Shown: positions 33,221-44,400 of the stretch, piece by piece
How positions within the stretch are numbered: position 1 is the first letter of the stretch
Layout: the number at the start of each line of letters is the position of its first letter
From: Simplicispira lacusdiani
Lineage (GTDB): Bacteria > Pseudomonadota > Gammaproteobacteria > Burkholderiales > Burkholderiaceae_C
Length of the DNA stretch: 64,000 bases
Reading direction: 5' to 3'
Assembly: GCF_003604195.1 (NCBI RefSeq)
Contig: NZ_QXGR01000012.1
Location: 1-64,000 of the forward strand
Notes under the pieces: generated by a model
What the model was told of the DNA's origin: nothing
The model's database searches: none
Seen by the model: the letters and a program-made list of their open reading frames with translations, nothing else
Position numbers and translations under genes: made by a program

Positions 33221-34438
33221 TCACTTCATGAATTGGTTCAGCTGGATGATGGGCAGCAGCACCGCCAGCACGATGAGCATGACCACCAGGCCCATGGTCA
33301 CGATGAGCAGCGGCTCCAGCAGGGTCGCCAAGTGTAGGGCGCGGCGCTGCACTTCGGCCGAGAGCTGCGTGGCGGCGCGCTGCAGCATCACGGGCAGTTG
33401 GCCGGTCTGCTCGCCCAGGCGGGCGAACATGGGCAGCAGGCTGGGGAAGCGCTTCTTCTGCGCCAGCGCCGAGGCCAGCGGCGCGCCCTCGCGCACCAGC
33501 ACCAGGGCGTCGAGCGCATCGGCGCGCAGCGCGCGGTTGTTCAGGGTCTCGGCCGCCGCCTGCAGCGCCTTGAGGATGGGCACGCCCGCGCCGGCGAGCA
33601 TGGCCAGGGTGCCGGCGAAGCGCGCCGCGTTGTAGCCGCGTGCCAGGCGGCCCACCAGCGGCAGGTTCAGCCAGGCGGCATCGAATTTTTGGCGAAATGT
33701 GGCAAAACCCAAGGACCAGCGAGCGCCAATAGCTATCAAAACAAGAGCAATTCCCAGCCACCAGCCATGGTTGCGCACGAAGGCGCTGAGGGCCAGCATG
33801 GCCACCGTGAGGAAGGGCAGGGCGCGCTTGGTGCCCGCGAACACGCTGGCCACCTGCGGCACCACGTAGCTCACGAGGAACAGCACGATGGCGATGGCCA
33901 CCAGGGTGACGATGGCCGGGTACAGCGCCGCGCCCACCAGCTTTGCGCGCAGCTCCTGGCGCTCCTCCAGGTCGTCGGCCAGGCGTTCGAGCACCAGGCC
34001 GAGGTGGCCGCTGTGCTCGCCCGCGCCGATGACGGCGCAGTAGATGTCGGAGAACTCGCGCGGGTGCTGCTGCAGGGCGCGCGCGAAGGTCGAGCCGGCA
34101 TTGACCTCGGCGCGCAGCACGGCCACCAGGTGGCGCTGGCGCTCGTTCTCGGCCTCTTCGGAGAGGGCCGTCAGCGCGCGCTCCAGCGGCAGGCCCGAGG
34201 CCACCAGCCCCGCGAGCTGCCGGGTCCAGATGGCCAGCGCGGCCGTGCCGAACACCGGCCGGGTGAACAGGTGGCCGGTGGCGGCGCCGGCGGGGCGGTC
34301 GCCCACGGGCTCGACGGCCAGCGGCACCAGCGCTTGCGCGCGCAACTGGCTGCGCGCCGCCTTGGCCGAGTCGGCCTCGACGATGCCTTTGCGGGTCTGG
34401 CCCTGCTCGTCGAGGGCTTCGAAGGTGAAGGCGGGCAT
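33221..34438 (-). CDS. gspF: Type II secretion/type IV pilus platform protein GspF
   Basis: The 405-residue protein has the two-repeat T2SSF architecture. An N-terminal cytoplasmic domain (PAFTFEALDEQGQTRKGIVE) is followed by a first T2SSF domain (about 65-190), membrane helices at about 165-190 and 215-235, a second T2SSF domain (GYNAARFAGTLAMLAGAGVPILKAL) and a final helix (IVTMGLVVMLIVLAVLLPII). GspF is the inner-membrane platform that couples the GspE ATPase to pseudopilus assembly. No gspE, gspD or gspG adjoins it. A copy of the interspersed hairpin repeat lies in frame between the second helix pair and the second T2SSF domain. Confidence 0.9.
   Translation of the reverse strand: MPAFTFEALDEQGQTRKGIVEADSAKAARSQLRAQALVPLAVEPVGDRPAGAATGHLFTRPVFGTAALAIWTRQLAGLVASGLPLERALTALSEEAENERQRHLVAVLRAEVNAGSTFARALQQHPREFSDIYCAVIGAGEHSGHLGLVLERLADDLEERQELRAKLVGAALYPAIVTLVAIAIVLFLVSYVVPQVASVFAGTKRALPFLTVAMLALSAFVRNHGWWLGIALVLIAIGARWSLGFATFRQKFDAAWLNLPLVGRLARGYNAARFAGTLAMLAGAGVPILKALQAAAETLNNRALRADALDALVLVREGAPLASALAQKKRFPSLLPMFARLGEQTGQLPVMLQRAATQLSAEVQRRALHLATLLEPLLIVTMGLVVMLIVLAVLLPIIQLNQFMK
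33696..33745 (-). repeat. ATAGCT/GCGC hairpin repeat, copy 4, inside gspF
   Basis: On the minus strand it reads TTGATAGCTATTGGCGCTCG, then GGTCCTTGGGTTTTGCC. It encodes the segment around LIAIGARWSLGF of GspF in frame, in the loop after a membrane helix where length and sequence are tolerant. Confidence 0.6.
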
Positions 34439-34569
34439 GCGGGTTTGGTTGCGGTGCGGGTGGATGGCAGGGCATGATGGTAGCCGCTGCCGGGGCGGGA
34501 TTCGCCGGGGGGCGCAGGGCGCGCGCCAAGATGCCGCGCGCGGTGCTTGGTAAACACGAGGAGAGACGC

Positions 34570-35325
34570 ATGGTGTTGCTGCAAGACAAGGTGGTGCTGG
34601 TGACGGGCGCGGCGTCGGGAATCGGCCGCTCCATCGCCCAGGTGTGCGCCCGCGAGGGCGCGAACGTGGTCGTGTCCGACCTGAGCGCCGCGGGCGGCGA
34701 GGACACCGCGGCGCTGGTGCGCGCGCAGGGCCGCGAGGCGCTTTTCGTGCCCGCCAACGTGGGCGCCGCCGCCGAGTGCGAGGCCTTGGTGCGACGCGCG
34801 CTGGAGCGCTTCGGCCGGCTCGACGTGGCCGTGAACAACGCCGGCATCGGCGGCGCGCAGGCCTTCACGGCGGACTATCCCGTCGAGGCCTGGGACCAGG
34901 TCATCAACGTCAACCTGTCGGGTGTGTTCTACGGCATGAAGCACCAGATCGCCGCCATGCTGGCCAGCGGCGGCGGCGCCATCGTCAACATCGCCTCCAT
35001 CCTGGGCGCCGTGGCATTCGCCAGCGCACCGGCGTACACCGCGGCCAAGCACGGTGTGCTGGGTTTGACCAAGGCGGCGGCCGTGGAATACGCCGCCCTG
35101 GGCGTGCGCGTGAACGCCGTGGGCCCGGCGTTCATCCATACGCCGATGATCGAGGCGCTGGAGCAGGACGCCGCGGTGAACGCCCTGCTGACGGCCGCGC
35201 ACCCCATCGGCCGCCTGGGCCGCCCGGAAGAGGTGGCCGAGCTGGTGGCCTGGCTCGCGTCCGACCGCGCCTCGTTCGTCACCGGTGCCTACTACCCGGT
35301 GGACGGCGGCTACCTTGCGCGCTGA
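34570..35325 (+). CDS. Short-chain dehydrogenase/reductase
   Basis: The 251-residue SDR has the NAD(P) motif TGAASGIG (about residues 12-19), NNAGIGG, the catalytic Ser (NIASILG) and YTAAK (Tyr/Lys). It ends in the common PVDGGYLA tail. Asp after VVSD (about residue 37) suggests NAD preference. The substrate is unknown; length and ends fit the classical oxidoreductases of the FabG-like group. ATG 34570 has a GAGGAGAG ribosome-binding site. It is divergent from gspF and stands alone. Confidence 0.88.
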   Translation: MVLLQDKVVLVTGAASGIGRSIAQVCAREGANVVVSDLSAAGGEDTAALVRAQGREALFVPANVGAAAECEALVRRALERFGRLDVAVNNAGIGGAQAFTADYPVEAWDQVINVNLSGVFYGMKHQIAAMLASGGGAIVNIASILGAVAFASAPAYTAAKHGVLGLTKAAAVEYAALGVRVNAVGPAFIHTPMIEALEQDAAVNALLTAAHPIGRLGRPEEVAELVAWLASDRASFVTGAYYPVDGGYLAR

Positions 35326-35553
35326 CCCTGGCGGCGGCTGCGCCACGGCCCGCGTGGGGTGGAATCCGTGCGGCGACAGCCCCCGGAGGGGCTTGCGCCA
35401 TGCGCTGGCTGTCGCGCAGGTGCGCGGCATGGCGAGGAAGAAGTAGCCAAAACGCGCCGGGTCGAACAAAATGTTTCCATCGGCCCGCAAAGGCCGTGCT
35501 GTGACCGGAGGCTGGCGCAGCCGGGATGGCTCTTGGACAGCACGAGGTGATGC
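35326..35553. other. Gene-free stretch between SDR and CZB genes
   Basis: These 228 bases contain no convincing gene, tRNA or terminator. A short GCCCCTCCGGGGGC-type stem (around 35380-35395) is the only symmetric element I noticed. A promoter for the CZB gene presumably lies near its end. Confidence 0.4.
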
Positions 35554-36039
35554 ATGGGTTTTTTCAGCCGTTTATTCAGCTTTCGGGAACAAGACCCGGC
35601 CAGCCCCGATACGACCTGGTCCTACGAGGACAACGCCAGCGAGCTGGTGCTGGACCCCGAGTACGCGGCCACCTTGATGACCGAGTTCGACATCGATTCC
35701 GCCATCGCCAGCCATGAAGACCTGAAGCTGCGCCTGCAGGGCATGCTGGACGGACAGTCGGACGACGTGCTCGATCCAGCGGCCGTGGGGCAGCATGAAT
35801 CCTGCCCCCTGGGCCAATGGCTGCGCGGCTCGGGCCGCGAGAAGCTGGGCCAGTACCCGGCCTTCGAGATGCTGGTGGCACGGCACAAATACTTCCACCT
35901 CCAGGCGGCGCATGTGGTGGAACTCCACCAGGCTGGCGAGCATGAGAAGGCCCAGCAGTTGTTCCATGGGGGCTACCGCCATGCGTCCAACCAGGTCACG
36001 CTGCTGCTCAAGGAGCTGCGCCGGGGCCTGGGCAGCTGA
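35554..36039 (+). CDS. Stand-alone CZB-domain (chemoreceptor zinc-binding) protein
   Basis: The 161-residue protein has an acidic N-terminal extension (about 1-45). A CZB four-helix domain follows with the signature histidine in AIASHEDLKLRL, then QHESCPLGQWLRGSG (Cys and LGxWL) and ARHKYFHLQAAHVV. In CZB domains one Cys and three His bind zinc and respond to hypochlorite or zinc. They usually sit at the end of chemoreceptors or on diguanylate cyclases such as DgcZ. Here no signalling domain is attached, so the protein may act in trans on one of the many PAS/GGDEF/chemoreceptor proteins of this region. The MOSC gene follows after 20 bases. Confidence 0.8.
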   Translation: MGFFSRLFSFREQDPASPDTTWSYEDNASELVLDPEYAATLMTEFDIDSAIASHEDLKLRLQGMLDGQSDDVLDPAAVGQHESCPLGQWLRGSGREKLGQYPAFEMLVARHKYFHLQAAHVVELHQAGEHEKAQQLFHGGYRHASNQVTLLLKELRRGLGS

Positions 36040-36059
36040 GGGCTTTGCCGCGCATCGGC

Positions 36060-36746
36060 ATGGCCACCCGCATCGAGGCCGTCTGCACCGGAGCGGTGCA
36101 GCCCTACGCACGCGACAGCCGCAGCGCCATCCACAAGACCCCCGTGACGGGCCGGGTGCGCGCCCTGGCCCTGGGCCTGGTGGGCGATGCCCAGGGCGAC
36201 CCGCGCCTGCATGGCGGCCTGGACAAGGCCGTGCACCACTACCCGCTGGAGCATTACGGCGCCTGGCGCGCAGAACTGGGCGGCCATGCGCTGCTGGGCG
36301 CTCCCGGCGCCTTTGGCGAGAACCTGCATGGCCTGGGGCTCACCGAGGCCAGCGTGTGCTTGGGCGACCGCTGGCGCGCGGGCGAGGCCCTGCTCGAAGT
36401 GACCCAGGCGCGCCAACCCTGCTGGAAACTCGACGAACGCTTTGGCCTGCCCGGCATGGCGCGGCGCGTGCAGCAGTCCCGCCGCACCGGTTGGTACTAC
36501 CGTGTGCTGGAAGAGGGCTGCCTGTGGGCGGGCGCGGATCTGGTGCTGGAGCATCGCCCATACCCGCAGTGGCCGCTGCTGCGGCTGCTCGACCTGCTCT
36601 ACCAGCCGGTGCTCGAATCCGCCGATCTGCGGGCTGCGTGTGCCCTGCCGCTGCCGGCCTCCTGGCAGCGCCTGCTGCAGCGGCGCATCGATACCGGCCT
36701 GCTGGAAGACTGGGCGCCCCGCCTGGAGGGCCCGGCTCGCGCTTGA
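36060..36746 (+). CDS. MOSC-domain protein, YiiM-like
   Basis: The 228-residue protein has the MOSC pattern: VGDAQGDPRLHGGLDKAVHHYP early, GAFGENLHGLGL in the middle and the conserved cysteine in TQARQPCWKLD. A C-terminal helical domain as in YiiM follows. YiiM-type proteins bind molybdenum cofactor and reduce N-hydroxylated bases such as 6-N-hydroxylaminopurine. ATG 36060 was preferred; a TTG five codons earlier is possible. It is probably cotranscribed with the CZB gene and converges on the algR-like gene. Confidence 0.85.
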   Translation: MATRIEAVCTGAVQPYARDSRSAIHKTPVTGRVRALALGLVGDAQGDPRLHGGLDKAVHHYPLEHYGAWRAELGGHALLGAPGAFGENLHGLGLTEASVCLGDRWRAGEALLEVTQARQPCWKLDERFGLPGMARRVQQSRRTGWYYRVLEEGCLWAGADLVLEHRPYPQWPLLRLLDLLYQPVLESADLRAACALPLPASWQRLLQRRIDTGLLEDWAPRLEGPARA

Positions 36747-36750
36747 TCGG

Positions 36751-37524
36751 TCAGGCCCGCGCGATTTCTTCCCGCACCGCGGCCACCTGCCGGCGCGAGA
36801 CGGCCAGCAGCTCGGCCAGCCCATGCAGGCGCACGGCCCAGCCCTCGCCTTCCTCGGGGTCGTAGTGCTTTTCCAGCGCGCGCACGGCCCGGCGCGCCAC
36901 CAGCGCGTTGCGGTGGATGCGCAGGAACTGGCCGGGGTGGCGCGCTTCGAGCTCGCTCAGCGAGCCGTCCAGGATGTAGCTGCGCGCGGCCGTGCGCACG
37001 GTCACGTATTTCTGTTCCGCCTTGAGGTACAGCACCTCGGACAGCGGCACGCGCTCGGTGCGGCCCCGGTCCTGGATGACCAGGGTTTCGCCCGGGGGCA
37101 GGGCCGCCGCCTGCGCCACCGGGGCCGCCAGGGCCGCGCCGCCGGCCGGCCGCAGGGCGCGCTGGGCCTTGGTCAGTGCCTGTTGCAGGCGCTCAAGCCG
37201 CACCGGCTTGGTCAGGTAATCCACGGCGTCCAGCTCGAAGGCGCTCACGGCATGGTCGGCATGCGCCGTCACGAACACCACGGCCGGCGGGTGGCTCAGG
37301 GTCTGCAGCGTCTGGGCCAGGCACAGGCCATCCTGGCCGGGCATGTGGATGTCGAGCAGCACCACATCGAAGGAGCGTCCGCCGCTGGGAGTCAGCAGCG
37401 ACATGGCCTCGGCCGCCGTCGCGGCCTCGGCCAGTGCGTGGCGCTCGGTGTCGGTGCAGTCGCCCACCAGGGTGCGCAGCCGGCTGCGGGCCAGGGGTTC
37501 GTCGTCAACGATGAGGATGTTCAT
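36751..37524 (-). CDS. LytTR-family response regulator, AlgR-like
   Basis: The 257-residue protein has a receiver domain (about 1-120: ILIVDDEPLAR, the phosphoacceptor in VVLLDIHMPG, VFVTAHAD and YLTKPV). A LytTR DNA-binding domain follows (about 150-250: VPLSEVLYLKAEQKYVTVRT, LRIHRNALVA). It overlaps the sensor-kinase gene by 4 bases (ATGA), so the two form one unit. The pair lies beside argH, as algZ-algR does in Pseudomonas, which supports an AlgR-type assignment. Its targets here are unknown. Confidence 0.88.
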   Translation of the reverse strand: MNILIVDDEPLARSRLRTLVGDCTDTERHALAEAATAAEAMSLLTPSGGRSFDVVLLDIHMPGQDGLCLAQTLQTLSHPPAVVFVTAHADHAVSAFELDAVDYLTKPVRLERLQQALTKAQRALRPAGGAALAAPVAQAAALPPGETLVIQDRGRTERVPLSEVLYLKAEQKYVTVRTAARSYILDGSLSELEARHPGQFLRIHRNALVARRAVRALEKHYDPEEGEGWAVRLHGLAELLAVSRRQVAAVREEIARA

Positions 37525-38648
37525 GCGGAGCGCGCGCGTTCGCGCGGGTTGGCGGAAGGGGGGCGGTCGACGGCGGGCCGTGGGGCGGGCAGGGTGATGC
37601 GCACCTGGTAGAGGCCGTCCTGGATGCCCGCGCTGAATTCTCCCTGCACATCGTGCAGCAGGGACAGGCGGGCGCGCACATTGGCCAGGGCGATGCCATG
37701 GCCGCGCGGTGCTTCGTCGCGGGCAGGCTGTTCGTCGGGCAGCGTGTTGGTGATGCGCACCACCACGCGGCTGCCGCGCTGTTCGGTGAGCACGCGCAGC
37801 TTGCCGCCGCGCGCGCAGGGCTCCACGCCGTGCTTGACGGCGTTCTCCACGAGCGGCTGCAGCAGCAGCGGGGGCAGCAGGGCGGCATCGGCGCGTGGAT
37901 CGAGCTGCCACTGCACGCGCAGCCGGTCGCCAAAACGCACCTGCTCGATGGCCAGGTAGCGGCGCGCGAGCCCGATCTCCTCGGCCAGCGTGACGGCCTC
38001 GCCCTGCTCCACCAGGGCGGAGCGGAACAGGTCGCTCAGGTCTTCGAGCAGCGACTCGGCCTTGGCGGGCTCCGCGCGCACCAGGGCAATGGCGCTGTTG
38101 AGGGTGTTGAACAGGAAGTGCGGCCGGATGCGCGACTGCAGTTCCGTGAGCCGCGCCGTGGTGGCCGCCGGCGTGCGCCCGCGCGCGCGCAGCACCAGGG
38201 CCGCCACCAGCAGGGCTGACAGCAGGGCGCCGCTGGCGGCGCTGGCCACCCAGGGGGAATGGGCCAGCCGGCCTGCCAGGGCCAGCATGCCGCAGGCCCA
38301 CAGGCCCGCCAGCGCGCCCAGCAGCACGCCCGCGGCGTACTGGCCCAGCGTGGGCAGGCGCTGCAGCACCTGCTTGAGGCTGCACGCGGCGATCAGCCAG
38401 GCCAGCGTGGCAGGCAGTGCGCCGCCGGTCAGCAGCGCCAGCCTGGAGAGCCAGTCGATGGGGTTTTCCGCGCCGAACATGGCGCCCACGGCCAGTACCA
38501 GCTCGACGAACAGCACGGCGCGCAGCACCACGCCCGCATGGCAGGCGTCGAACACCAGCGCACGCCCGGCGGGCATGCCCGCGCGGGCGGCGGCGGGGCC
38601 AGCGGGCGGTGCTCCAGGAAGGGTCGATAAAATTTGCGTCTCTTGCAT
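37521..38648 (-). CDS. LytS/AlgZ-type sensor histidine kinase
   Basis: The 375-residue protein has four to five N-terminal membrane helices (about 35-155). A His_kinase core ([21 protein letters not shown], phosphorylated His in PHFLFN) and an HATPase domain ([29 protein letters not shown]) follow. It should phosphorylate the overlapping LytTR regulator gene product. No separate sensor domain is present, so the signal is probably read in the membrane. It starts 52 bases from argH on the opposite strand. Confidence 0.88.
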   Translation of the reverse strand: MQETQILSTLPGAPPAGPAAARAGMPAGRALVFDACHAGVVLRAVLFVELVLAVGAMFGAENPIDWLSRLALLTGGALPATLAWLIAACSLKQVLQRLPTLGQYAAGVLLGALAGLWACGMLALAGRLAHSPWVASAASGALLSALLVAALVLRARGRTPAATTARLTELQSRIRPHFLFNTLNSAIALVRAEPAKAESLLEDLSDLFRSALVEQGEAVTLAEEIGLARRYLAIEQVRFGDRLRVQWQLDPRADAALLPPLLLQPLVENAVKHGVEPCARGGKLRVLTEQRGSRVVVRITNTLPDEQPARDEAPRGHGIALANVRARLSLLHDVQGEFSAGIQDGLYQVRITLPAPRPAVDRPPSANPRERARSA

Positions 38649-38700
38649 TGCGGCATCCGGGCGTTCCGGGTGTCTGTTCCCACCGGATTATTGCCCTGCC

Positions 38701-40161
<1,461 letters not shown>

Positions 40162-40289
40162 CCGGACAGGCGCCATCGAGGACCGCGGGCCGCGCCATGT
40201 GGGCGCGGCGCAGGCGGTGCCCGAGGGGTCTCGGCCGCTGGATGCGCGGGGATTCTTGGCCACCTTTTCCTTCGCCGGGAGTGCAAGCC

Positions 40290-41435
40290 GTGTCTGTTTC
40301 GTCGTTGTGGATCGCCGGGGTACTGATCCTCCTGGTGGCGGCGGGCGCTGCCATGGTGGCATGGCGCAGGCGCCGGCCGGCACGCCTTCGTCCACGCCCG
40401 CGCGCGGCAGTGCCCGCCCGCCCGGGCGCCGCGCCCGCTGACGCTCCGGCGAGCGTTCCGGCGTCCCAGCGGCCGCCGCCCCTGGAGCCGATCCCCATGG
40501 CGCTGAGCACCTTCCACTGGCGCCGCCCGAACGAGCTGCCCAGCGGCGAGCTGCGCGTGCTGTTCGCCGCCTTGCGGGGGGAGCCGCGCCCGCCCACGTC
40601 ACTGCAGCGGCTGCTGTCGCCGGAATATGTGGCGCGCACCAGCCAGGCCCAGTTCAGCGCCGCCATCATGCAGGACCCGCTCATCGCGGCCCGCGTGCTG
40701 GCGGTGGTCAATTCGCCGTTCTATGGCCTGCAAAAACCCGTGGACAGCATCGAGCCCGCGGTCCATTTGCTGGGCATGGAAACGGTCCGCGGCATCTGCC
40801 TGCGCTACATGCTGGCGCAGGCTTTCAAACCCAATCTGGCGAGCGCGCAGGTGTATTTCGACACCCTATGGCAGGCCAGCGCCATCGCCAGCGAGCTGTG
40901 CCTGCGCCTGGCCAAGGGGCTGCAGTTGCCGCAGCAGGGCGCGCTCGTGACCCATGTGGTGCTGGCCTTCGTCGGCCACCTGGTGGCCGCCTCGCGCCTG
41001 CCGCACGAGATGCTGCCGCGCTGGCTGGAGCTGGACCCGCTGCAGCGCGCGCGGCTGGAACAGGAAGCCATGGGGCTCACGGCGACCGAAGTAGGGGGGC
41101 TTCTGATGCGTTTCTGGCGGCTGCCGACGCCCCTGGTGCGCGAGGTCTGCGCCATGGGCCGGGTGCTGGTCACGCCCGTCAGCGACGTGGAGCCGGAGCA
41201 GGTGCCGCCGCTGGCGCTGGGTTACCTGTGCATGCGCCTGGGAGAGAAGCTGGCGCTGGGCCGGCTGGCCTCGTTCGATGACTACGATCCGGCCTTCGAC
41301 ATCACCCCCGACACCTACCACTTGCGCACCTACCTCGTGCATCCGGGGATCGCGCCGGTGCGCGACCTGCTGCACACGCGGGCGATGCAGGCATGGGTGC
41401 AGCGCGCGTGCGCGCGGGCGGTGGCGCCGGGCTGA
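40290..41435 (+). CDS. Membrane-anchored HDOD-domain protein
   Basis: The 381-residue protein has an N-terminal helix (about 5-24: LWIAGVLILLVAAGAAMVAW) with an Arg-rich stop, and a Pro/Ala linker. An HDOD domain follows (about 95-300: IMQDPLIAARVLAVVNSPFYGL, VHLLGMETVRGICLRYML). HDOD domains lack the catalytic HD pair and act as signalling scaffolds, often near c-di-GMP proteins, and the next gene encodes a GGDEF/EAL protein. The start GTG 40290 has GGGAG at a proper distance; GTG 40281 is also possible. Confidence 0.78.
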   Translation: MSVSSLWIAGVLILLVAAGAAMVAWRRRRPARLRPRPRAAVPARPGAAPADAPASVPASQRPPPLEPIPMALSTFHWRRPNELPSGELRVLFAALRGEPRPPTSLQRLLSPEYVARTSQAQFSAAIMQDPLIAARVLAVVNSPFYGLQKPVDSIEPAVHLLGMETVRGICLRYMLAQAFKPNLASAQVYFDTLWQASAIASELCLRLAKGLQLPQQGALVTHVVLAFVGHLVAASRLPHEMLPRWLELDPLQRARLEQEAMGLTATEVGGLLMRFWRLPTPLVREVCAMGRVLVTPVSDVEPEQVPPLALGYLCMRLGEKLALGRLASFDDYDPAFDITPDTYHLRTYLVHPGIAPVRDLLHTRAMQAWVQRACARAVAPG

Positions 41436-41480
41436 AGGCGCCACCGCCTGGCGGCCGAAGGCCGACCCGGGCGCTGCCGC

Positions 41481-44400
41481 TCAGATGCCTTCGCCGGCCA
41501 GCGCGAAGGCCTCGGCCTGGCTGGTATCGGCATAGGTTTCCAGTGCGGCCAGGGGCAGGGGGCGGCTGAAGAAGTAGCCCTGGTAGGCATGGCAGCCGTG
41601 CCGGGCCAGAAAATCGCGCTGCTCGGCGCGCTCCACCCCTTCGGCGATCACTTCCAGGCCCAGGCTTTCCGACAAGGCCACGATCATGCGGGCGATGGCG
41701 GCATCGTTGGCATCCGTCAGCACATGGCGGACAAAGCCCTGGTCGATCTTGAGCTGGTCCAGCGGCAGGCGCTTGAGATAGGCCAGGGAGGAGTAGCCCG
41801 TGCCGAAATCGTCGAGCGAGAAGCACACGCCCCGGGCCTTGAGCGCCCCCATCTTGGCGACCACGTCCTCGACATGGGTGACCAGGAGGCTCTCGGTCAG
41901 TTCAAGCTTGAGCCGGCGGGGGTTGGCGCCGGTCCGCTCCAGCACGTCCAGTACCTGCTCCACGAAGCCGGCGTGGCGGAATTGCCGCACACTCACGTTC
42001 ACCGCCATGGTCAGGTGCTGGCGGTCGGGGCGCAGGGCCCATGCCGCCAGCTGCCGGCAGGCGGTTTCCAGCACCCAGCCGCCCAGCGGCAGGATCAGGC
42101 CGGTGTCCTCCGCCAGCGCGATGAAATCGAGCGGCGAGACCATGCCGCGCTCCGGATGCTGCCAGCGCACCAGGGCCTCCACGCCAATCATGGTGCCCGC
42201 CTTGCCCACCTGGGGCTGGTAGTGCAGCACGAAATCCTGGCGCTGCAGCGCCAGGCGGAGCTCGTTTTCGAGCGCCACGCGCTCGGCCAGCACCGACTGC
42301 ATCTGCGGGTCGAAGAAGCACAGCGCGTTGCGGCCCGAGGCCTTGGCGCGGTACATCGCCAGGTCGGCCTGCTTGAGCAGATCCTCCACGGTGCCCTGGG
42401 GCTCTCCGAACAGCGCCACGCCGATGCTGGGGGTGTTGTGGTGCACGGTGCCCTGCAGCGCATAGGGCTCGTTCAGGGCGTGCAGGATCTTGGCGCCCAC
42501 GGCCTCGGCCTGCTGCACGGCCTGCATGCCGTCCTGGCCCAGGCCTTCGAGCATGACGACGAACTCATCGCCGCCGAGCCGTGCCACGGTATCGCCCTCG
42601 CTCACGCAGGCCACCAGGCGCTGGGCGACCTGCTGCAGCAGCAGGTCGCCGATGTAGTGGCCACGCGTGTCATTGAGCCCCTTGAAGTCATCGAGATCGA
42701 TGAAGAACAGCGCGCCGCGCTGCTGGTTGCGGGCGCTCACGATCAGCGCGTGTTCCAGGCGGTCGAGCAGCAGCCTGCGGTTGGGCAGGCTGGTCAGCGG
42801 GTCGGAGAACGCCAGCAACTGGATGCGTTCCTCGTTCTGCTTCTGGTGCGTGATGTCCGAGAAGGTGGCCACATAGTGGGTGGGCTGGCCGTGGGGGTCG
42901 CGCACCGCCGTGATGGAGAGCCACTGCGGGTACACCTCGCCGCTCTTGCGCCGGTTCCAGACTTCGCCCTGCCAGCGGCCATGCTGGCCTATGGTCTCCC
43001 ACATGCCGCTGTAGAACCGGCGGTCGTGCCGCCCCGACTGGAGCAGGCGCGGGGTCTGGCCGATCACCTCGGCGCGGTCGTAGCCGGTGATGGTGCAGAA
43101 CGCGCGGTTCACGCCGATGATGGTGCCGTCCTTCTCGGCGATGATCACGCCCTCGGCGCTGTTGTCGAACACCGTGGCCGCCTGGCGCAGGTCGTTTTCC
43201 ATGCGCTTGCGCTCGGTGATGTCGAGCATCACGCCCACCAGCCCGCCCACGCTGCCATCCGGGTGGGTGAAGGTGGCCTTGTGGAACATCACGTCGTGCA
43301 GCTGCCCGTCGGCATGGCGCACCTGGCTCTCGTAGATCTGCTTGCCTGGCTGGTCCAGGATCTCGCGGTCGGCGGCCAGGTAGCGGTCTGCCAGTTTGCT
43401 CGGCGCGATGTCGTGCGGTGTCTTGCCGATGAGCTCGGACGCAGGCTTGCCGATGAAGGCCTCGAACGCGCTGTTGCAGCCCAGGTAGCGCGCCTGGGCG
43501 TCCTTGTAGAACAGCGGACTGGGGATGGCCTCGATCAATTGGCGCATGAAGCTCAATTGCCGCGACAGCTCCTCGGTGCGCTCCCGCACGCGCTGTTCCA
43601 TCTGCCCGTAGGCCTGTTGCAACGCCGTGCTGCGTTCTTCCAGCAGCCGCTGGTCACGCTTGCGCCCGGTCACGTCCTGCAGGGTCTCGATGGCGCCTGT
43701 CAACTTGCCCTGCGCGTCGCGCAGCGGCGCGGCCGTGATGTGCAGCCAGCGCTCCTCGCGGCCCTGGTCGTTGCTGGGCAGGCTCAGCTCGGCTTCCAGG
43801 GCGCCCGCGATCAATGCCGAGTGCTGAAAGCTCGGGTAGTGCAGGGCCAGCGTCTCGTCGCTGGCCTGGTCCACCAGCAGGTCGGCCAGCGTGGGCCGGG
43901 GGCTGGGGTACAGGGCGCGCCAGACATCGCCGTGGCCGATCACGGCGGCGGCATCCACGCCGGTCAGCGCGGCGCAGGCGCGGTTCCAGTGGGTGGTGCG
44001 GTGCCGGGCGTCGATCACGAAGGTGGCCAGCGGCGTGCCGTCCACGATCTGCGCGAGCTGGCGCTCGCGCTCGTGGATGGCCAGTTCGGCCCGCCGCAGT
44101 TCGGTGAGGTTGCTGCCCATGCCGTGGTAGCCCACGAACCGTCCCTGGTCATCGAAGCGGGGCGCGCCATTGACCGAGAAATACTGGATGCTGCCGTCGG
44201 CCGCCGTGATCTCGTACTCGAAACGGCGGAAAGGCTCGTGCCGCTCATGGCAGGCGATGTGCTCGGCCATTTGCTCGGCGGACACCCCCTGGATGGGCAT
44301 GTCCCAGCGCCGCTTGCCCATGAAGTCCTTGGGATCGCGGCGCAGCTTTTCCGTGGAGTGCCCGAAGAAGCGGGTGAAGCGGAACTCCGCGTCCTGTTCC

